A stretch of DNA of 64,000 bases from Bacillota bacterium (GCA_017459895.1 JAFUCA010000006.1:186001-250000); one strand, 5' to 3'; counted from the stretch's first letter, positions 34,899-43,563 are shown. A program made the numbers and translations. The notes: a model not told the origin generated them from the sequence alone.

Positions 34899-36263
34899 AT
34901 GGATATCAGCAACAGATTTGAGATGTTCGCGGAGGCGATCCCCGGACTGATGGTCATTGATACCGACGGGAATCTGGTATATATCAATGAGCAGTGCGCG
35001 GACTATATCAAGTGCGACCGGGAGAAGGCCAGAGGGCAGTTCGTGACCGATGTATTCCCTCCCTCATGCATGCATGAGATGCTGAAGGGGAACAAGAAAT
35101 ACAACGTCTGTTTCTATTTCGAAGACGGAAGAATGAGCGTCAGCTCGCAGGTGCAGCTGCGGGAGGAAGGGAAGGTGGTCGGAGTCCTGGAGTATGATAC
35201 GGTCCAGGATCTGAACGGACTCGATGAGATGTTCATGAAATATTCCGAATCCCTGCGGCAGGAGGCGGATTATTACAGGGAGCAGGTCAGGGCGTTTCAG
35301 AGCACCAAGTACTCCATCAAGAACATTCTCGGCTCGTCAAAGAAGACCCAGGAGCTGAAGCATCAGATCGAGCTGGCAGCGACCATGCAGTCGACGGTTC
35401 TGATCTTCGGTGAGACGGGGACGGGCAAAGAGCTGGTCGCCCATTCCATCCACAATCTGAGTGACCGGGCCTTCGGTCCGTTTGTCAGCGTCAACGCAGC
35501 GGGTATGCCGGAGTCGCTGATCGAATCAGAGCTGTTCGGATACGAAGACGGAGCCTTTACCGGGGCGAAACGGGGCGGCAAACGAGGCCGCTTTGAGCTT
35601 GCCAACAAGGGAACGCTGTTTCTCGATGAGGTCAATCAGATGCCGTTATCGCTGCAGCCGAAGCTGCTGCGGGCGCTTCAGGAGGGAGAGATCGAGAAGA
35701 TCGGAAGTGAGGAGATCACCAAGGTCGATGCCCGGATCATCGCCGCGACGAACCGGGATCTCTATGAAATGGTGCAGGACAACACCTTCCGGGATGATCT
35801 CTATTACCGATTGAATGTCTTCCCGATCATTGTCCCGCCGCTGAGGGAACGGAAGTCGGATATCCCGGAGCTGGTGAGAGCGAAGGTAGAGGAACTGAAT
35901 CTCGAAAGAGGCAAGAAGATCACAAGGATCGATCCGGAGGTGTTCCGCACATTGAAGAGCTACGATTGGCCGGGCAATATCCGGGAGCTGTATAACCGGG
36001 TCGAGGCAGCGATGAATTACGCGGAGGGGGACACCCTGTATCAGGAATACTTCAAGTTTCGGGCGGACAACAGCCGGGTCAATATCGATGAGCTGCATTC
36101 CGAGGAGAACCCCATTGAGGCGATCAAAAAAGAAGCGGAACGAAAGCTGATCAATGAAACCCTGATCCGGTTCGATCATAATAAGACCAAGGCGGCAGAA
36201 TTTTTGAAGATCTCAAGGCCGTTGCTGTATCAGAAGATGCGCCGGCTGGGGATCAAGGTGTAA
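34899..36263 (+). CDS. PAS-domain sigma-54-dependent transcriptional activator
   Basis: 454 residues. PAS domain ~8-110 (LMVIDTDGNLVYINEQCADY), a linker, the AAA+ domain ~143-370 and a Fis-type HTH ~415-454 (KTKAAEFLKISRPLLYQKMRRLG). Walker A GETGTGKE and the sigma-54 contact loop GAFTGA are intact; Walker B is TLFLDEV. It should open sigma-54 promoters in response to a ligand or redox signal sensed by the PAS domain. A textbook -24/-12 promoter lies 172 bp downstream, ahead of an amidohydrolase and an APC transporter, which are its likely targets. Confidence 0.93.
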   Translation: MDISNRFEMFAEAIPGLMVIDTDGNLVYINEQCADYIKCDREKARGQFVTDVFPPSCMHEMLKGNKKYNVCFYFEDGRMSVSSQVQLREEGKVVGVLEYDTVQDLNGLDEMFMKYSESLRQEADYYREQVRAFQSTKYSIKNILGSSKKTQELKHQIELAATMQSTVLIFGETGTGKELVAHSIHNLSDRAFGPFVSVNAAGMPESLIESELFGYEDGAFTGAKRGGKRGRFELANKGTLFLDEVNQMPLSLQPKLLRALQEGEIEKIGSEEITKVDARIIAATNRDLYEMVQDNTFRDDLYYRLNVFPIIVPPLRERKSDIPELVRAKVEELNLERGKKITRIDPEVFRTLKSYDWPGNIRELYNRVEAAMNYAEGDTLYQEYFKFRADNSRVNIDELHSEENPIEAIKKEAERKLINETLIRFDHNKTKAAEFLKISRPLLYQKMRRLGIKV

Positions 36264-36358
36264 GTTTAGAATTACACTGTTAGCGCAGAAATACATCTAC
36301 CTGGAGACGAGCCGGGAAGCCGTATTTTAGCGGATTTGAGGGAAAGTTCTGAAAATTA

Positions 36359-36384
36359 GAGGCGTAAGTGTACACTTACGCCTC
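36359..36384. promoter_or_regulatory. 26-bp perfect palindrome, activator site or terminator
   Basis: GAGGCGTAAGTGT followed by its exact complement, then TTTT. A second imperfect repeat, GTGTAA...TTACAC, lies at the end of the activator gene (about 36257-36277) and shares GTGTAAGT. The pair lies 50-180 bp upstream of the sigma-54 promoter, the usual range for enhancer sites. The T-run also allows a terminator role. Confidence 0.6.
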
Positions 36385-36434
36385 TTTTATGATGGCTTCA
36401 CACAAAACGTTCGAAAATCAACGGGTGGAAGGTC

Positions 36435-36450
36435 TGGCACAGGAATTGCT
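36435..36450 (+). promoter_or_regulatory. sigma-54 (-24/-12) promoter
   Basis: TGGCAC (36435-36440), 5 bases, TTGCT (36446-36450): a perfect match to the sigma-54 consensus with correct GG-GC spacing. It is the only one seen in this region, and it lies 50 bp before the amidohydrolase start. Confidence 0.9.
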
Positions 36451-36499
36451 TTATAAAATTTCAAAGTGGTCCGAACCGGACCGGAAAGGAGGAAGTTAA

Positions 36500-38122
36500 G
36501 TGAAAGCGGATCTGATTATTAAAAGCAACAGCATCTTTGACAGTGTAAACCGTACGCCGTTCAAAGGGTTTGTGGCAGTAAAAGGCAATAAGATCATATC
36601 CGTAGGTAAAGCCGATGACAACACCGACTTGGCGGATTTCACCGATGACAGCACGGTCATCCGGGAATTCGGAGACAATACGGTTATGGCAGGATTTCAC
36701 GACAGCCACACGCATTTTATCATGGGAGGTCTCTTCAAGACCCATGTCAATCTGGCAGATGCCAGATCGGAGCAGGAGTGTGTTCAGCTGATCAAGGAGG
36801 CCGTCGACCGGGGGGAGGAAACCGGGAAATGGATTCTGGGGTTCTCCTGGTATCACGTTTTCTGGGATAACCAGATAATGCCTACGGCAAAGTCTCTGGA
36901 CAGGTTCTTCCCAGACCGGCCGGTCTGTCTGATCAATGCGGAAGCACACGGAGCCTGGGTCAACAGCCTGGCTATGAAGATCATGGGAGTGACCCGGGAC
37001 ACGCCGGATCCTTTCGGAGGCAAGATCCTGAGGGATGAGCACGGAGAACCCACCGGAGTTTTTCTGGAGAAGGCGACAGGAATGGCGACCAAATACGCAT
37101 TCCAGTTCACGAAGGATGAAGAGAAAGACATCATGCGAGGATTCCTTAAGGCGGCAGCGCCGCTGGGGATCACTTCGATCAATGATGTGATGCCCTATTT
37201 CCACGGGAACATGGGAGATCTGGGGGTTTACAGCGATATGGACCGCAGCGGAGAGCTGACCGTGCGGATTCACGCAGCTCCGGACCTTCTGGGGGATCTG
37301 GATGAAGTTCTGGAGAACCAGAGAAGATACAGCTCAGATAAGCTTCGCATTGACCATGTGAAACAGTTTCTCGATGGCGTTGTGACGACCCACACCTCTC
37401 TGATGCTGGAGGATTATACCGATATGCCCGGAGAGCGGGGGGAAGGCCTGTTTGCTCTGGAGCCCATTGCAGCGGCCGTTCCGGAAGCCCACAAAAGAGG
37501 GCTGTCCGTGAAACTCCACTCCTGTGGGGATGGTTCCGCCAGATTTGCGCTGGATTGTTATGAGGATGCCATTCGAAAGTACGGACGCAATCGCTGCAGA
37601 CACGCGATTGAGCATCTGGAGGTGGTCAAGGATGAGGACATCCCCAGATTCGGGGAACTGGGCGTCATCCCTTCGGTACAGCCGGAGCATATGGCCCTGA
37701 CACAAACCTTCGCCGAGAATCCTTATCCGGTAGTTCTGGGTCGGGAGAGAGCCGACAAGACCTGGCCGCTGAAAGATATGCTGGAAACAGCAGGTGTTCT
37801 GGCGATCGGAAGTGACTGTCCGGTCGTGGACAACGATCCTTTCCTGGAGATCTACAGAGGTGTGACCAGACTCCACAACGACGGGCAGCCGGAAGGGGGC
37901 TGGAATCCTGCGCAGAAGCTGTCTCTGTACGATATGCTGAGAAGTTATACCTATGGATCCGCTTACGGATGTCTGCGGGAGAACGAACTGGGCTCCCTGA
38001 GCGAGGGGAAATTCGCCGACATCGTTGTGCTGGATAAAGACCTGTTCGGGATCGATCCTTCGGAACTGATCCACCGAAAAGTTATTATGACCGTAATGGA
38101 TGGAAACATCATTTATGAGTAA
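36500..38122 (+). CDS. YtcJ-like amidohydrolase (Amidohydro_3)
   Basis: 540 residues with a GTG start behind AAAGGAGG. Metal-site landmarks: MAGFHDSHTHF near residue 75, WILGFSWYHV, LSVKLHSCGDG, HAIEHLEV, and a late AIGSDCPV. The YtcJ/NfdA group hydrolyses N-acyl or cyclic amides and is usually cytoplasmic. Here it lies under a sigma-54 promoter with an APC transporter 14 bp downstream. Uptake and hydrolysis of an amide or amino-acid derivative is the simplest reading. The substrate is not identifiable. Confidence 0.88.
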   Translation: MKADLIIKSNSIFDSVNRTPFKGFVAVKGNKIISVGKADDNTDLADFTDDSTVIREFGDNTVMAGFHDSHTHFIMGGLFKTHVNLADARSEQECVQLIKEAVDRGEETGKWILGFSWYHVFWDNQIMPTAKSLDRFFPDRPVCLINAEAHGAWVNSLAMKIMGVTRDTPDPFGGKILRDEHGEPTGVFLEKATGMATKYAFQFTKDEEKDIMRGFLKAAAPLGITSINDVMPYFHGNMGDLGVYSDMDRSGELTVRIHAAPDLLGDLDEVLENQRRYSSDKLRIDHVKQFLDGVVTTHTSLMLEDYTDMPGERGEGLFALEPIAAAVPEAHKRGLSVKLHSCGDGSARFALDCYEDAIRKYGRNRCRHAIEHLEVVKDEDIPRFGELGVIPSVQPEHMALTQTFAENPYPVVLGRERADKTWPLKDMLETAGVLAIGSDCPVVDNDPFLEIYRGVTRLHNDGQPEGGWNPAQKLSLYDMLRSYTYGSAYGCLRENELGSLSEGKFADIVVLDKDLFGIDPSELIHRKVIMTVMDGNIIYE

Positions 38123-38136
38123 GAAAGGAGAAAGAA

Positions 38137-39576
38137 ATGACAGAAGATAACAAAGATCTGAACGTCACCAGTCAGGCTCCGCAGGCAGCCGCTGCTTCCG
38201 ATGAAGCCGCACTGGAAAAAATGCATTATAAGCAAGAGCTCAGGCGTGTCATGGGTCTTCCGTCGGTCGTCTTCTTCGGTATCGCCTATCTGGCACCGAT
38301 CACCATATTTACCACCTATGGTCTGATCACCGAGATGACACACGGCATGCTGGCAATGGCATACGTCGTTGCGACCTGTGCGATGATCTTTACCGCATTC
38401 AGTTATCGGCAGATGGTCAAGGCGTTCCCCATGGCGGGTTCTGTCTATACCTATGTACAGCAGACCTTCAATCCTCATCTGGGGTTCATGTCCGGCTGGG
38501 CGATCCTGCTGGATTACATTCTGCTGCCCATGTTCGACTACGTGGCGCTGGCGGTCTATATGAAGATCCTGGTTCCGCAGATTTCCGCAACGATCTGGAT
38601 GCTCCTGTTCATCATCCTGGTCACGATCGTTAATGTCTGCGGTATGAACATCACGAAATTATTCAATAACACGCTGATCATTATCCAGATCGTCTTCCTC
38701 GTAAGCGTAATCCTGTTCGCCATCAAGTATGTGGCTGGCGGAGGCGGTCTCGGAACGTTTGCGGACTTTACCGCATTCTACAACGCTGAAGAGTTCCACT
38801 CTCCTGAAGTTGGAATGGCGGGAATCTGGGCAGGCGCCGCGATCCTGTGCATCTCCTTCCTGGGATTCGATTCGGTAACGACGATCGCAGAGGAGACCAG
38901 AAATCCGTCCAAGACCATCGGAAGCGCGCTGATCATCATCTGTCTTGCCGCAGGATGCACCTTCATCTTTACATCCTACATCATGCAGGCAGCATGGCCG
39001 GAAGGATGGCATGAGTACGCAGATGCTGATTCCGGAGCATACGACTGGATGGTTCACGTCGTCGGTCCGGCGATGGGCATCATCTTCAGCGCGATCTTCG
39101 TCATCGGCGCGACAGCATCCGCAGTAGCATCTTCAGCATCCGCTGCCCGGATCCTGTTTGGTATGGGCCGTGACGGACTGCTTCCGAAGAAGGTTTTCGG
39201 ATATGTTAACAAGAAGACACAGGTTCCGACCGGGAACATTCTGCTGGTCGGTGTGATCTCCCTGTCCTGCCTGCTTCTGGATCTGTCTGCGGCGGCATCG
39301 CTGATCAACTTCGGCGCCCTGCTGGGATTCATCATGGTTAACCTGTCCGTCATCTTCTTCTACTATGTACAGAGAAAGAAGCGCGGCGGCAGCGCGGTTC
39401 TGAATTTCATCATCCTGCCGTGCATCGGCATCATCGTAGACGCCATTCTCTGGCTGAGCCTCGATTCCCTGTCCAAGATTCTGGGATGCATCTGGCTCGC
39501 CATCGGATTTGTCTTCCTGCTGATCTCCACGAAGGGTCTGAAACAGCTGCCTCCGACCATGCATTGGGAGGAATAA
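38137..39576 (+). CDS. APC-superfamily amino acid/polyamine permease
   Basis: 479 residues with about 12 membrane helices. The N terminus YKQELRRVMGLPSVVFFGIAY and the TIAEETRNPSKTIG loop fit the APC family, near putrescine importer PuuP-like members. It should import an amino acid or amine. It is co-transcribed with the amidohydrolase, 14 bp upstream, and ahead of two flavin-fold genes. AAAGGAG precedes the ATG. Confidence 0.9.
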   Translation: MTEDNKDLNVTSQAPQAAAASDEAALEKMHYKQELRRVMGLPSVVFFGIAYLAPITIFTTYGLITEMTHGMLAMAYVVATCAMIFTAFSYRQMVKAFPMAGSVYTYVQQTFNPHLGFMSGWAILLDYILLPMFDYVALAVYMKILVPQISATIWMLLFIILVTIVNVCGMNITKLFNNTLIIIQIVFLVSVILFAIKYVAGGGGLGTFADFTAFYNAEEFHSPEVGMAGIWAGAAILCISFLGFDSVTTIAEETRNPSKTIGSALIIICLAAGCTFIFTSYIMQAAWPEGWHEYADADSGAYDWMVHVVGPAMGIIFSAIFVIGATASAVASSASAARILFGMGRDGLLPKKVFGYVNKKTQVPTGNILLVGVISLSCLLLDLSAAASLINFGALLGFIMVNLSVIFFYYVQRKKRGGSAVLNFIILPCIGIIVDAILWLSLDSLSKILGCIWLAIGFVFLLISTKGLKQLPPTMHWEE

Positions 39577-39588
39577 CGGTATACGTCT

Positions 39589-39618
39589 TGCGGGGTAGTA
39601 CATCTGTACTACCCCGCA
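39589..39618. repeat. hairpin repeat, GGTAC family, copy 2
   Basis: TGCGGGGTAGTAC-ATCT-GTACTACCCCGCA, a perfect 13-bp stem. Compensated base changes relative to copies 1 and 3 keep the stem. No T-run; a GGGAGG ribosome site follows at once. Confidence 0.85.
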
Positions 39619-39631
39619 TAGGGAGGTTTGA

Positions 39632-39766
39632 ATGGAGTTTAGAGAAATATCGAGAGACAAGCGGCAGATCCTGAGCAAGGCGCGCAGTGAGGAGATCCTG
39701 GCGAAGGCACCCCACGGCGTGCTGGCTGTGCCGGGCTGGCAGCTGGATGAGCTGAAGGATAAATAG
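39632..39766 (+). pseudogene. 44-codon remnant or mini-gene resembling the N terminus of the next gene
   Basis: ATG 39632 behind GGGAGG gives 44 residues. The core EEILAKAPHGVLAVPG matches the opening of pyridoxamine-phosphate-oxidase-like proteins, as in the following gene (CVRILKEQPRGVLAVLGD). It then ends in LDELKDK and a stop, without the rest of the split-barrel fold. I take it as a decayed tandem duplicate, although the good ribosome site would still allow translation. Confidence 0.55.
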
Positions 39767-39786
39767 ATCAAGAAAGGAGAAATGGG

Positions 39787-40275
39787 ATGTTTAGGAAATT
39801 GGTTATCAGCGAGGCACTGGGCAACAAGGAAGTCCCGAAGGAGGACTGCGTCAGGATCCTGAAAGAACAGCCCAGAGGTGTTCTGGCAGTATTGGGGGAT
39901 GATGAATATCCCTATTGCCTGCCCATCGATTACTGGTACTCAGAGGAGGAAAATCGCATCTACTTCCACGGTGCGAAAGGAGGGCATAAGGTAGACGCCA
40001 TGAGGAAACACGACAAAGGCTGTTTCTGCGTTTGCGACGAAGGCTACCGGGAGGAAGGAGACTGGGCGCTCAACATCAGCAGCGTGATCTCCTTCGGTCG
40101 TCTGAAAGAGCTGGACGACTATGAGAAGGGGATGGAAGTCTGCAGACAGCTTAGCTACAAATTCACGGACAGTACAGAGTACATCGAAAGTGAAATCGCA
40201 GAGTCCGGCCCCTATACCATGGTGTTCTATCTGGAGGTGGAACACATGACGGGCAAGCTGGTAAACGAATCGTAG
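39787..40275 (+). CDS. NimA-like pyridoxamine 5'-phosphate oxidase-fold flavoprotein
   Basis: 162 residues of the FMN-binding split-barrel family: RGVLAVLGDDEYPYCLPIDY, YFHGAKGGHKVDAMRKHDK. These proteins bind flavin and act in nitroreduction or related redox chemistry; true PNPOx activity is unlikely. It is the last gene of the sigma-54 operon, with AAAGGAG before its ATG and a terminator behind it. Confidence 0.85.
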   Translation: MFRKLVISEALGNKEVPKEDCVRILKEQPRGVLAVLGDDEYPYCLPIDYWYSEEENRIYFHGAKGGHKVDAMRKHDKGCFCVCDEGYREEGDWALNISSVISFGRLKELDDYEKGMEVCRQLSYKFTDSTEYIESEIAESGPYTMVFYLEVEHMTGKLVNES

Positions 40276-40299
40276 AGAAGCACGTCCGGAAGACGTACC

Positions 40300-40339
40300 G
40301 GGCTGCCGCACCAATACCGGGGCGGCTGCTCTTTTTTTT
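40300..40339 (+). terminator. terminator of the sigma-54 operon
   Basis: Imperfect stem GGGCTGCCGC with GCGGCTGCTC (two mismatches) followed by eight T. Confidence 0.7.
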
Positions 40340-40379
40340 GCCTCCGTAGGCGCAAAGGCTGACCGGATCACTCCTCCGG

Positions 40380-40408
40380 TTGACATCCGGTGGGCGGTTT
40401 GATATAGT
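40380..40408 (+). promoter_or_regulatory. sigma-A promoter of the ABC importer operon
   Basis: -35 TTGACA (40380-40385), 17-bp spacer, -10 TATAGT (40403-40408). No riboswitch is evident in the ~40-nt leader. Confidence 0.85.
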
Positions 40409-40453
40409 TAATCCGTTGATTTCAGCAATTTATAAGGATAAAGCGATAAACTC

Positions 40454-41215
40454 ATGAACAGATACAAAATCCTATCGGGGACCTCATTCCTGGCGATCAT
40501 CGTCATCTGGTGCATCATCACCTACGGCGGTCTGGTGGCGGAGATGTTCGTCCCGTCGCCCTCAGCGGTATGGGCGAAGATCACAGAGGGAGCGACGGAC
40601 GGCAGCCTTTGGGCGAACTGCTGGGTTTCCACGAAGCGCGTCATGATCGGCTGGGCCCTGGCGGCGGTATTCGCGCTGCCCTGCGGCATGATCATGGCCC
40701 GGTCGAAGGTGTTCAATGCCATCATTCAGCCCATCATGGAATTCGCCAGGTACCTTCCGGTGGTAGCCCTGGTGCCGCTGACGATTCTGTACGTAGGCAT
40801 TGACGAGAGCCAGAAGTATCTGATCATTTTTCTGGGAACGTTCTTTCAGCTGGTGCTGATGATCCAGGACACGGTCTCCGGGATCGACAAAAACCAGATC
40901 AATGCCGCCCGCACGCTGGGAGCAAACCGCTGGCAGATCTACAAGGAAGTAATCTTCAAAGCATCGCTGCCCGGAGTGCTGGACGATTTTCGAATGACCA
41001 TCGGATGGGCGTGGACGTATCTCGTTGTCGCGGAGATGGTCGCGGCGAGTTCCGGCCTGGGGTATATCATTCTGAAATCCCAGCGCTTCATGGGAACGGA
41101 CGTGATCTTTATGGGTCTGATCTTCATCGGGCTGATCGGACTGGCGACGGATTTCGTGATGCGGCTTCTGACGAGACTGATCGTTCCGTGGCACAAGAGA
41201 TTGGGAGAGCAGTGA
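40454..41215 (+). CDS. ABC importer permease, SsuC/TauC-like
   Basis: 253 residues with about six membrane helices. The EAA loop is ARTLGANRWQIYKEVIFKASLPGVLDDFRM. It belongs to the nitrate/sulfonate/taurine/HMP-type importers. Its stop TGA overlaps the ATG of the ATPase gene. The import substrate is not shown by sequence; aromatic sulfonate, thiamine precursor or another small anion are options. Confidence 0.9.
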   Translation: MNRYKILSGTSFLAIIVIWCIITYGGLVAEMFVPSPSAVWAKITEGATDGSLWANCWVSTKRVMIGWALAAVFALPCGMIMARSKVFNAIIQPIMEFARYLPVVALVPLTILYVGIDESQKYLIIFLGTFFQLVLMIQDTVSGIDKNQINAARTLGANRWQIYKEVIFKASLPGVLDDFRMTIGWAWTYLVVAEMVAASSGLGYIILKSQRFMGTDVIFMGLIFIGLIGLATDFVMRLLTRLIVPWHKRLGEQ

Positions 41216-41985
41216 TGGATCAGCTGAGAGTAGAGCATCTGAATAAGATTTTCAAAAGCAAACAGGGCGAGGTGACGGCGCTGCAGGACATCTGCTTCTC
41301 CGTTCGCAAGTCCGAGTTCGTAGTCATCGTCGGCCCGTCGGGCTGCGGTAAATCCACGCTGATCAACATCATCGGCGGGCTGGAGGAGCGCAGCTCCGGA
41401 AGCGTTCAGATCGAGGGGAAGGATGTGGAAGGCCCCGGCGCGGACCGGGGAATGGTCTTTCAGGGTTACAGCCTGTTTCCCTGGCTGGATGTACAGAAGA
41501 ACGTCGAGTTCGGGCTGAAGATGAAGGGCGTGTCCAAGGCGGAGCGGGCGCAGACGGCGCAGCGCTATATCGAGATGGTGGGCCTTGAGAATTTCGCCCA
41601 CGCGATGCCGGACCAGCTGTCCGGCGGAATGAAGCAGCGGGTTGCGATCGCGAGGACGCTGGCCAATGAGCCGGAGATCCTCCTGATGGATGAACCCTTC
41701 GGCGCGCTGGATGCGCAGACGCGGGTGGTCATGCAGGAGTCGCTGGCGGATATCTCAGCGAAGACCGGCAGCACGATCCTCTTCATCACCCATGACATCG
41801 ACGAGGCGATCCTGCTGGGTGACCGGATCCTGGTCATGAGCAAACGGCCCGGAACGATCCGGGATGAGATCGAGGTTACCCTGAGCTGCGCCCGGGATCA
41901 CAGCGCTCTGACCGACCCGGGATTTCTGGAGATCAAAAAGCGGATCATGGATATGCTCTGGGAGGAGATGAACCTGAGCCGCTGA
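41215..41985 (+). CDS. ABC importer ATPase, SsuB/TauB-like
   Basis: 256 residues from ATG 41215, overlapping the permease stop by one base. Walker A GPSGCGKST, Q-loop MVFQGYSLFPWL, signature LSGGMKQRVAIAR, Walker B ILLMDEPF, and the switch His in FITHDIDEA are all present. The FPWL Q-loop is typical for SsuB/TauB-type importers. An inverted pair of the 11-mer follows 5 bp after the stop. Confidence 0.94.
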   Translation: MDQLRVEHLNKIFKSKQGEVTALQDICFSVRKSEFVVIVGPSGCGKSTLINIIGGLEERSSGSVQIEGKDVEGPGADRGMVFQGYSLFPWLDVQKNVEFGLKMKGVSKAERAQTAQRYIEMVGLENFAHAMPDQLSGGMKQRVAIARTLANEPEILLMDEPFGALDAQTRVVMQESLADISAKTGSTILFITHDIDEAILLGDRILVMSKRPGTIRDEIEVTLSCARDHSALTDPGFLEIKKRIMDMLWEEMNLSR

Positions 41986-41990
41986 GAGGA

Positions 41991-42013
41991 GCAAAGGCTG
42001 GACCAGCCTTTGC
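41991..42013. repeat. perfect inverted pair of the 11-mer
   Basis: GCAAAGGCTGG, one A, CCAGCCTTTGC: both copies exact, forming a 23-bp palindrome between the ATPase and binding-protein genes. No T-run; the ribosome site of the next gene follows 10 bp later. Confidence 0.95.
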
Positions 42014-42034
42014 GCGATAGGAAAGGAGACTGAA

Positions 42035-43009
42035 ATGAAACGAAAATTGATTGCTGCTTTGGCGGTATGCGCCATGATATTCGCTTTTGCCGGCTGCGGC
42101 AGCTCCGATTCGGAGCAGGCAGCGGACGGACAGAAGAACATCACGATCGCATTCTGCACATGGGCGGGTTATGCGCCGCTCTTCATTGCCCAGGATCAGG
42201 GGTATTTTGAGGAGCACGGATACACGCCGGACATCCAGATTATCGAGGACGAATCCACCTACGGTTCGCTGTTCTCCTCCGGATCGATCCAGGCTCTGGG
42301 ACAGGTTATGGACCGGGATCTGGTGCAGTTCGAGGCGGGGGCTCCGGAAAGCTATGTCTGCACGATGGATGCTTCCACCGGGGGCGACGGCCTGGTGGCC
42401 AAGGCAGAGATCAAGACGGTCAACGACCTGAAGGGCAAGACCGTGGCGCTGGATAAATCCGCCACCTCCTACTACTTCTTCATGCAGGTGCTCGCGGACA
42501 GCGACATCACAGAGGAAGATGTGACCATCTCCGACATGGGCAACGATGAAGCCGGTGAAGCGCTGCTGGCAGGCAATGTGGACGCGGCGGTCACCTGGGA
42601 GCCGATCCTCAGTCAGTGCGCGGATCAGGGAACGCTGCTGGCTTCCTCGAAGGACTACGATAAGACGGTCGTGGATATCCTTACCGTCTCCAACGAATTC
42701 GCAGAGGAAAACCCGGACATCTACGATGTGCTGGCAGACTGCTGGAACCGCTCCGTGGATTATCTGAACGAGAATTTTGAGGATGGCTGCGCCATCATGG
42801 CGAAGGGCCTGGATCTGGAGGCCGAAGAGGTTCAGGAGGAATGCGCCGGCATCACCTTCTATGACAAGGCGATGAACGATGCTTTCGCGGACACCTCGAA
42901 GGAAGGCAACGTGATGGAGGTCGCCCAGTCCATGGCCAAGTTCTGGATGGACAAGGGTGAAATGACCAGCGATGATGTAACGGGATTCTTCCCGACGCTG
43001 GCGAAATAA
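42035..43009 (+). CDS. NMT1/SsuA-like substrate-binding lipoprotein
   Basis: 324 residues. Lipoprotein signal peptide with lipobox FAGC (Cys at about residue 22), then SSDSEQ linker. The mature domain (ITIAFCTWAGYAPLFIAQDQGYFEEHG) is an NMT1/THI5-like periplasmic-binding fold, with a VALDKSATSYYFFMQ binding segment and VDAAVTWEP. It delivers substrate to the permease at 40454. The gene order permease-ATPase-binding protein is reversed compared with the usual ssuA-C-B. Confidence 0.92.
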   Translation: MKRKLIAALAVCAMIFAFAGCGSSDSEQAADGQKNITIAFCTWAGYAPLFIAQDQGYFEEHGYTPDIQIIEDESTYGSLFSSGSIQALGQVMDRDLVQFEAGAPESYVCTMDASTGGDGLVAKAEIKTVNDLKGKTVALDKSATSYYFFMQVLADSDITEEDVTISDMGNDEAGEALLAGNVDAAVTWEPILSQCADQGTLLASSKDYDKTVVDILTVSNEFAEENPDIYDVLADCWNRSVDYLNENFEDGCAIMAKGLDLEAEEVQEECAGITFYDKAMNDAFADTSKEGNVMEVAQSMAKFWMDKGEMTSDDVTGFFPTLAK

Positions 43010-43024
43010 GTTTCTGACGGGAAG

Positions 43025-43071
43025 AAGGGGCTGCTGCGGGGAGTGGAAACCGGCCGCGCGGCCTCTTTTTA
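43025..43071 (+). terminator. probable terminator of the ABC operon
   Basis: GGGCTGCTGCGGGG can pair with CCGGCCGCGCGGCCTC (several G-U pairs), then TCTTTTT. The stem is imperfect, so this is less certain. Confidence 0.55.
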
Positions 43072-43268
43072 TTGCTGTCTTGAGGCATCACGAGAACAAA
43101 TCGTCTCCGGTAATGATGTTCTGTACAACGTCTGCGTGGCTTACAAAGGGGCTACTGTTCACACATCGCCTGCGAGATGCGATGACTTTCCCGGCGCCGT
43201 CCAATAACAACGACATTATGGGCAGTTTTGATGCGTGTGGATCGAAACTCGTATATCATGGAATCCTT

Positions 43269-43371
43269 TTGGGACAAATCCTCGATTTCAAGCATCAGCG
43301 AATGGGTTTTGTCCCAATTATTTATATTTTATGAGTTCGATTGGACCGAGACAGATCGTACGGATCGAACT
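43269..43371. repeat. two inverted repeats in a 554-bp gene-free gap
   Basis: TTGGGACAAA...TTTGTCCCAA (43269-43317; inner gap 29 bases, or 31 if the arms are counted as 9 bp) and AGTTCGAT-N22-ATCGAACT (43334-43371). I see no gene between 43010 and 43563. The remainder is A+T-richer than the coding regions and contains other short complementary segments around 43390-43445 (TTTCGTTCCGCC and a variant). Confidence 0.65.
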
Positions 43372-43500
43372 TAGCGAAAGAAATGCGGCGTTTCGTTCCG
43401 CCATCATCAAAACAGCTGAATTTCACTTTCGTTTCGGACCGCCGTGCCTGAGCCAGGCGACCGTCTGAAAAATACACAAACAGAGATACGGCAGCTTTTG

Positions 43501-43542
43501 CGAACATTCATTCTTGAACGTTCGTTCGTGATCCTGTATAAT
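43501..43542 (+). promoter_or_regulatory. promoter with a LexA/DinR-like box
   Basis: -35 TTGAAC (43514-43519), 17-bp spacer, -10 TATAAT (43537-43542). Across the -35 lies TGAACGTTCGTTCG (43515-43528), matching the Firmicutes SOS box pattern CGAAC-N4-GTTCG at all but the first base. A second weaker half-match, CGAACATTCATTC, starts at 43501. It drives the radical SAM gene. Confidence 0.72.
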
Positions 43543-43563
43543 ATTACTCAGGAGGGCGAACGG

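Noticed and set aside
41991-42013. The inverted 11-mer pair as an ordinary intrinsic terminator
   Set aside because: No T-run follows, and it lies between genes of one importer operon.
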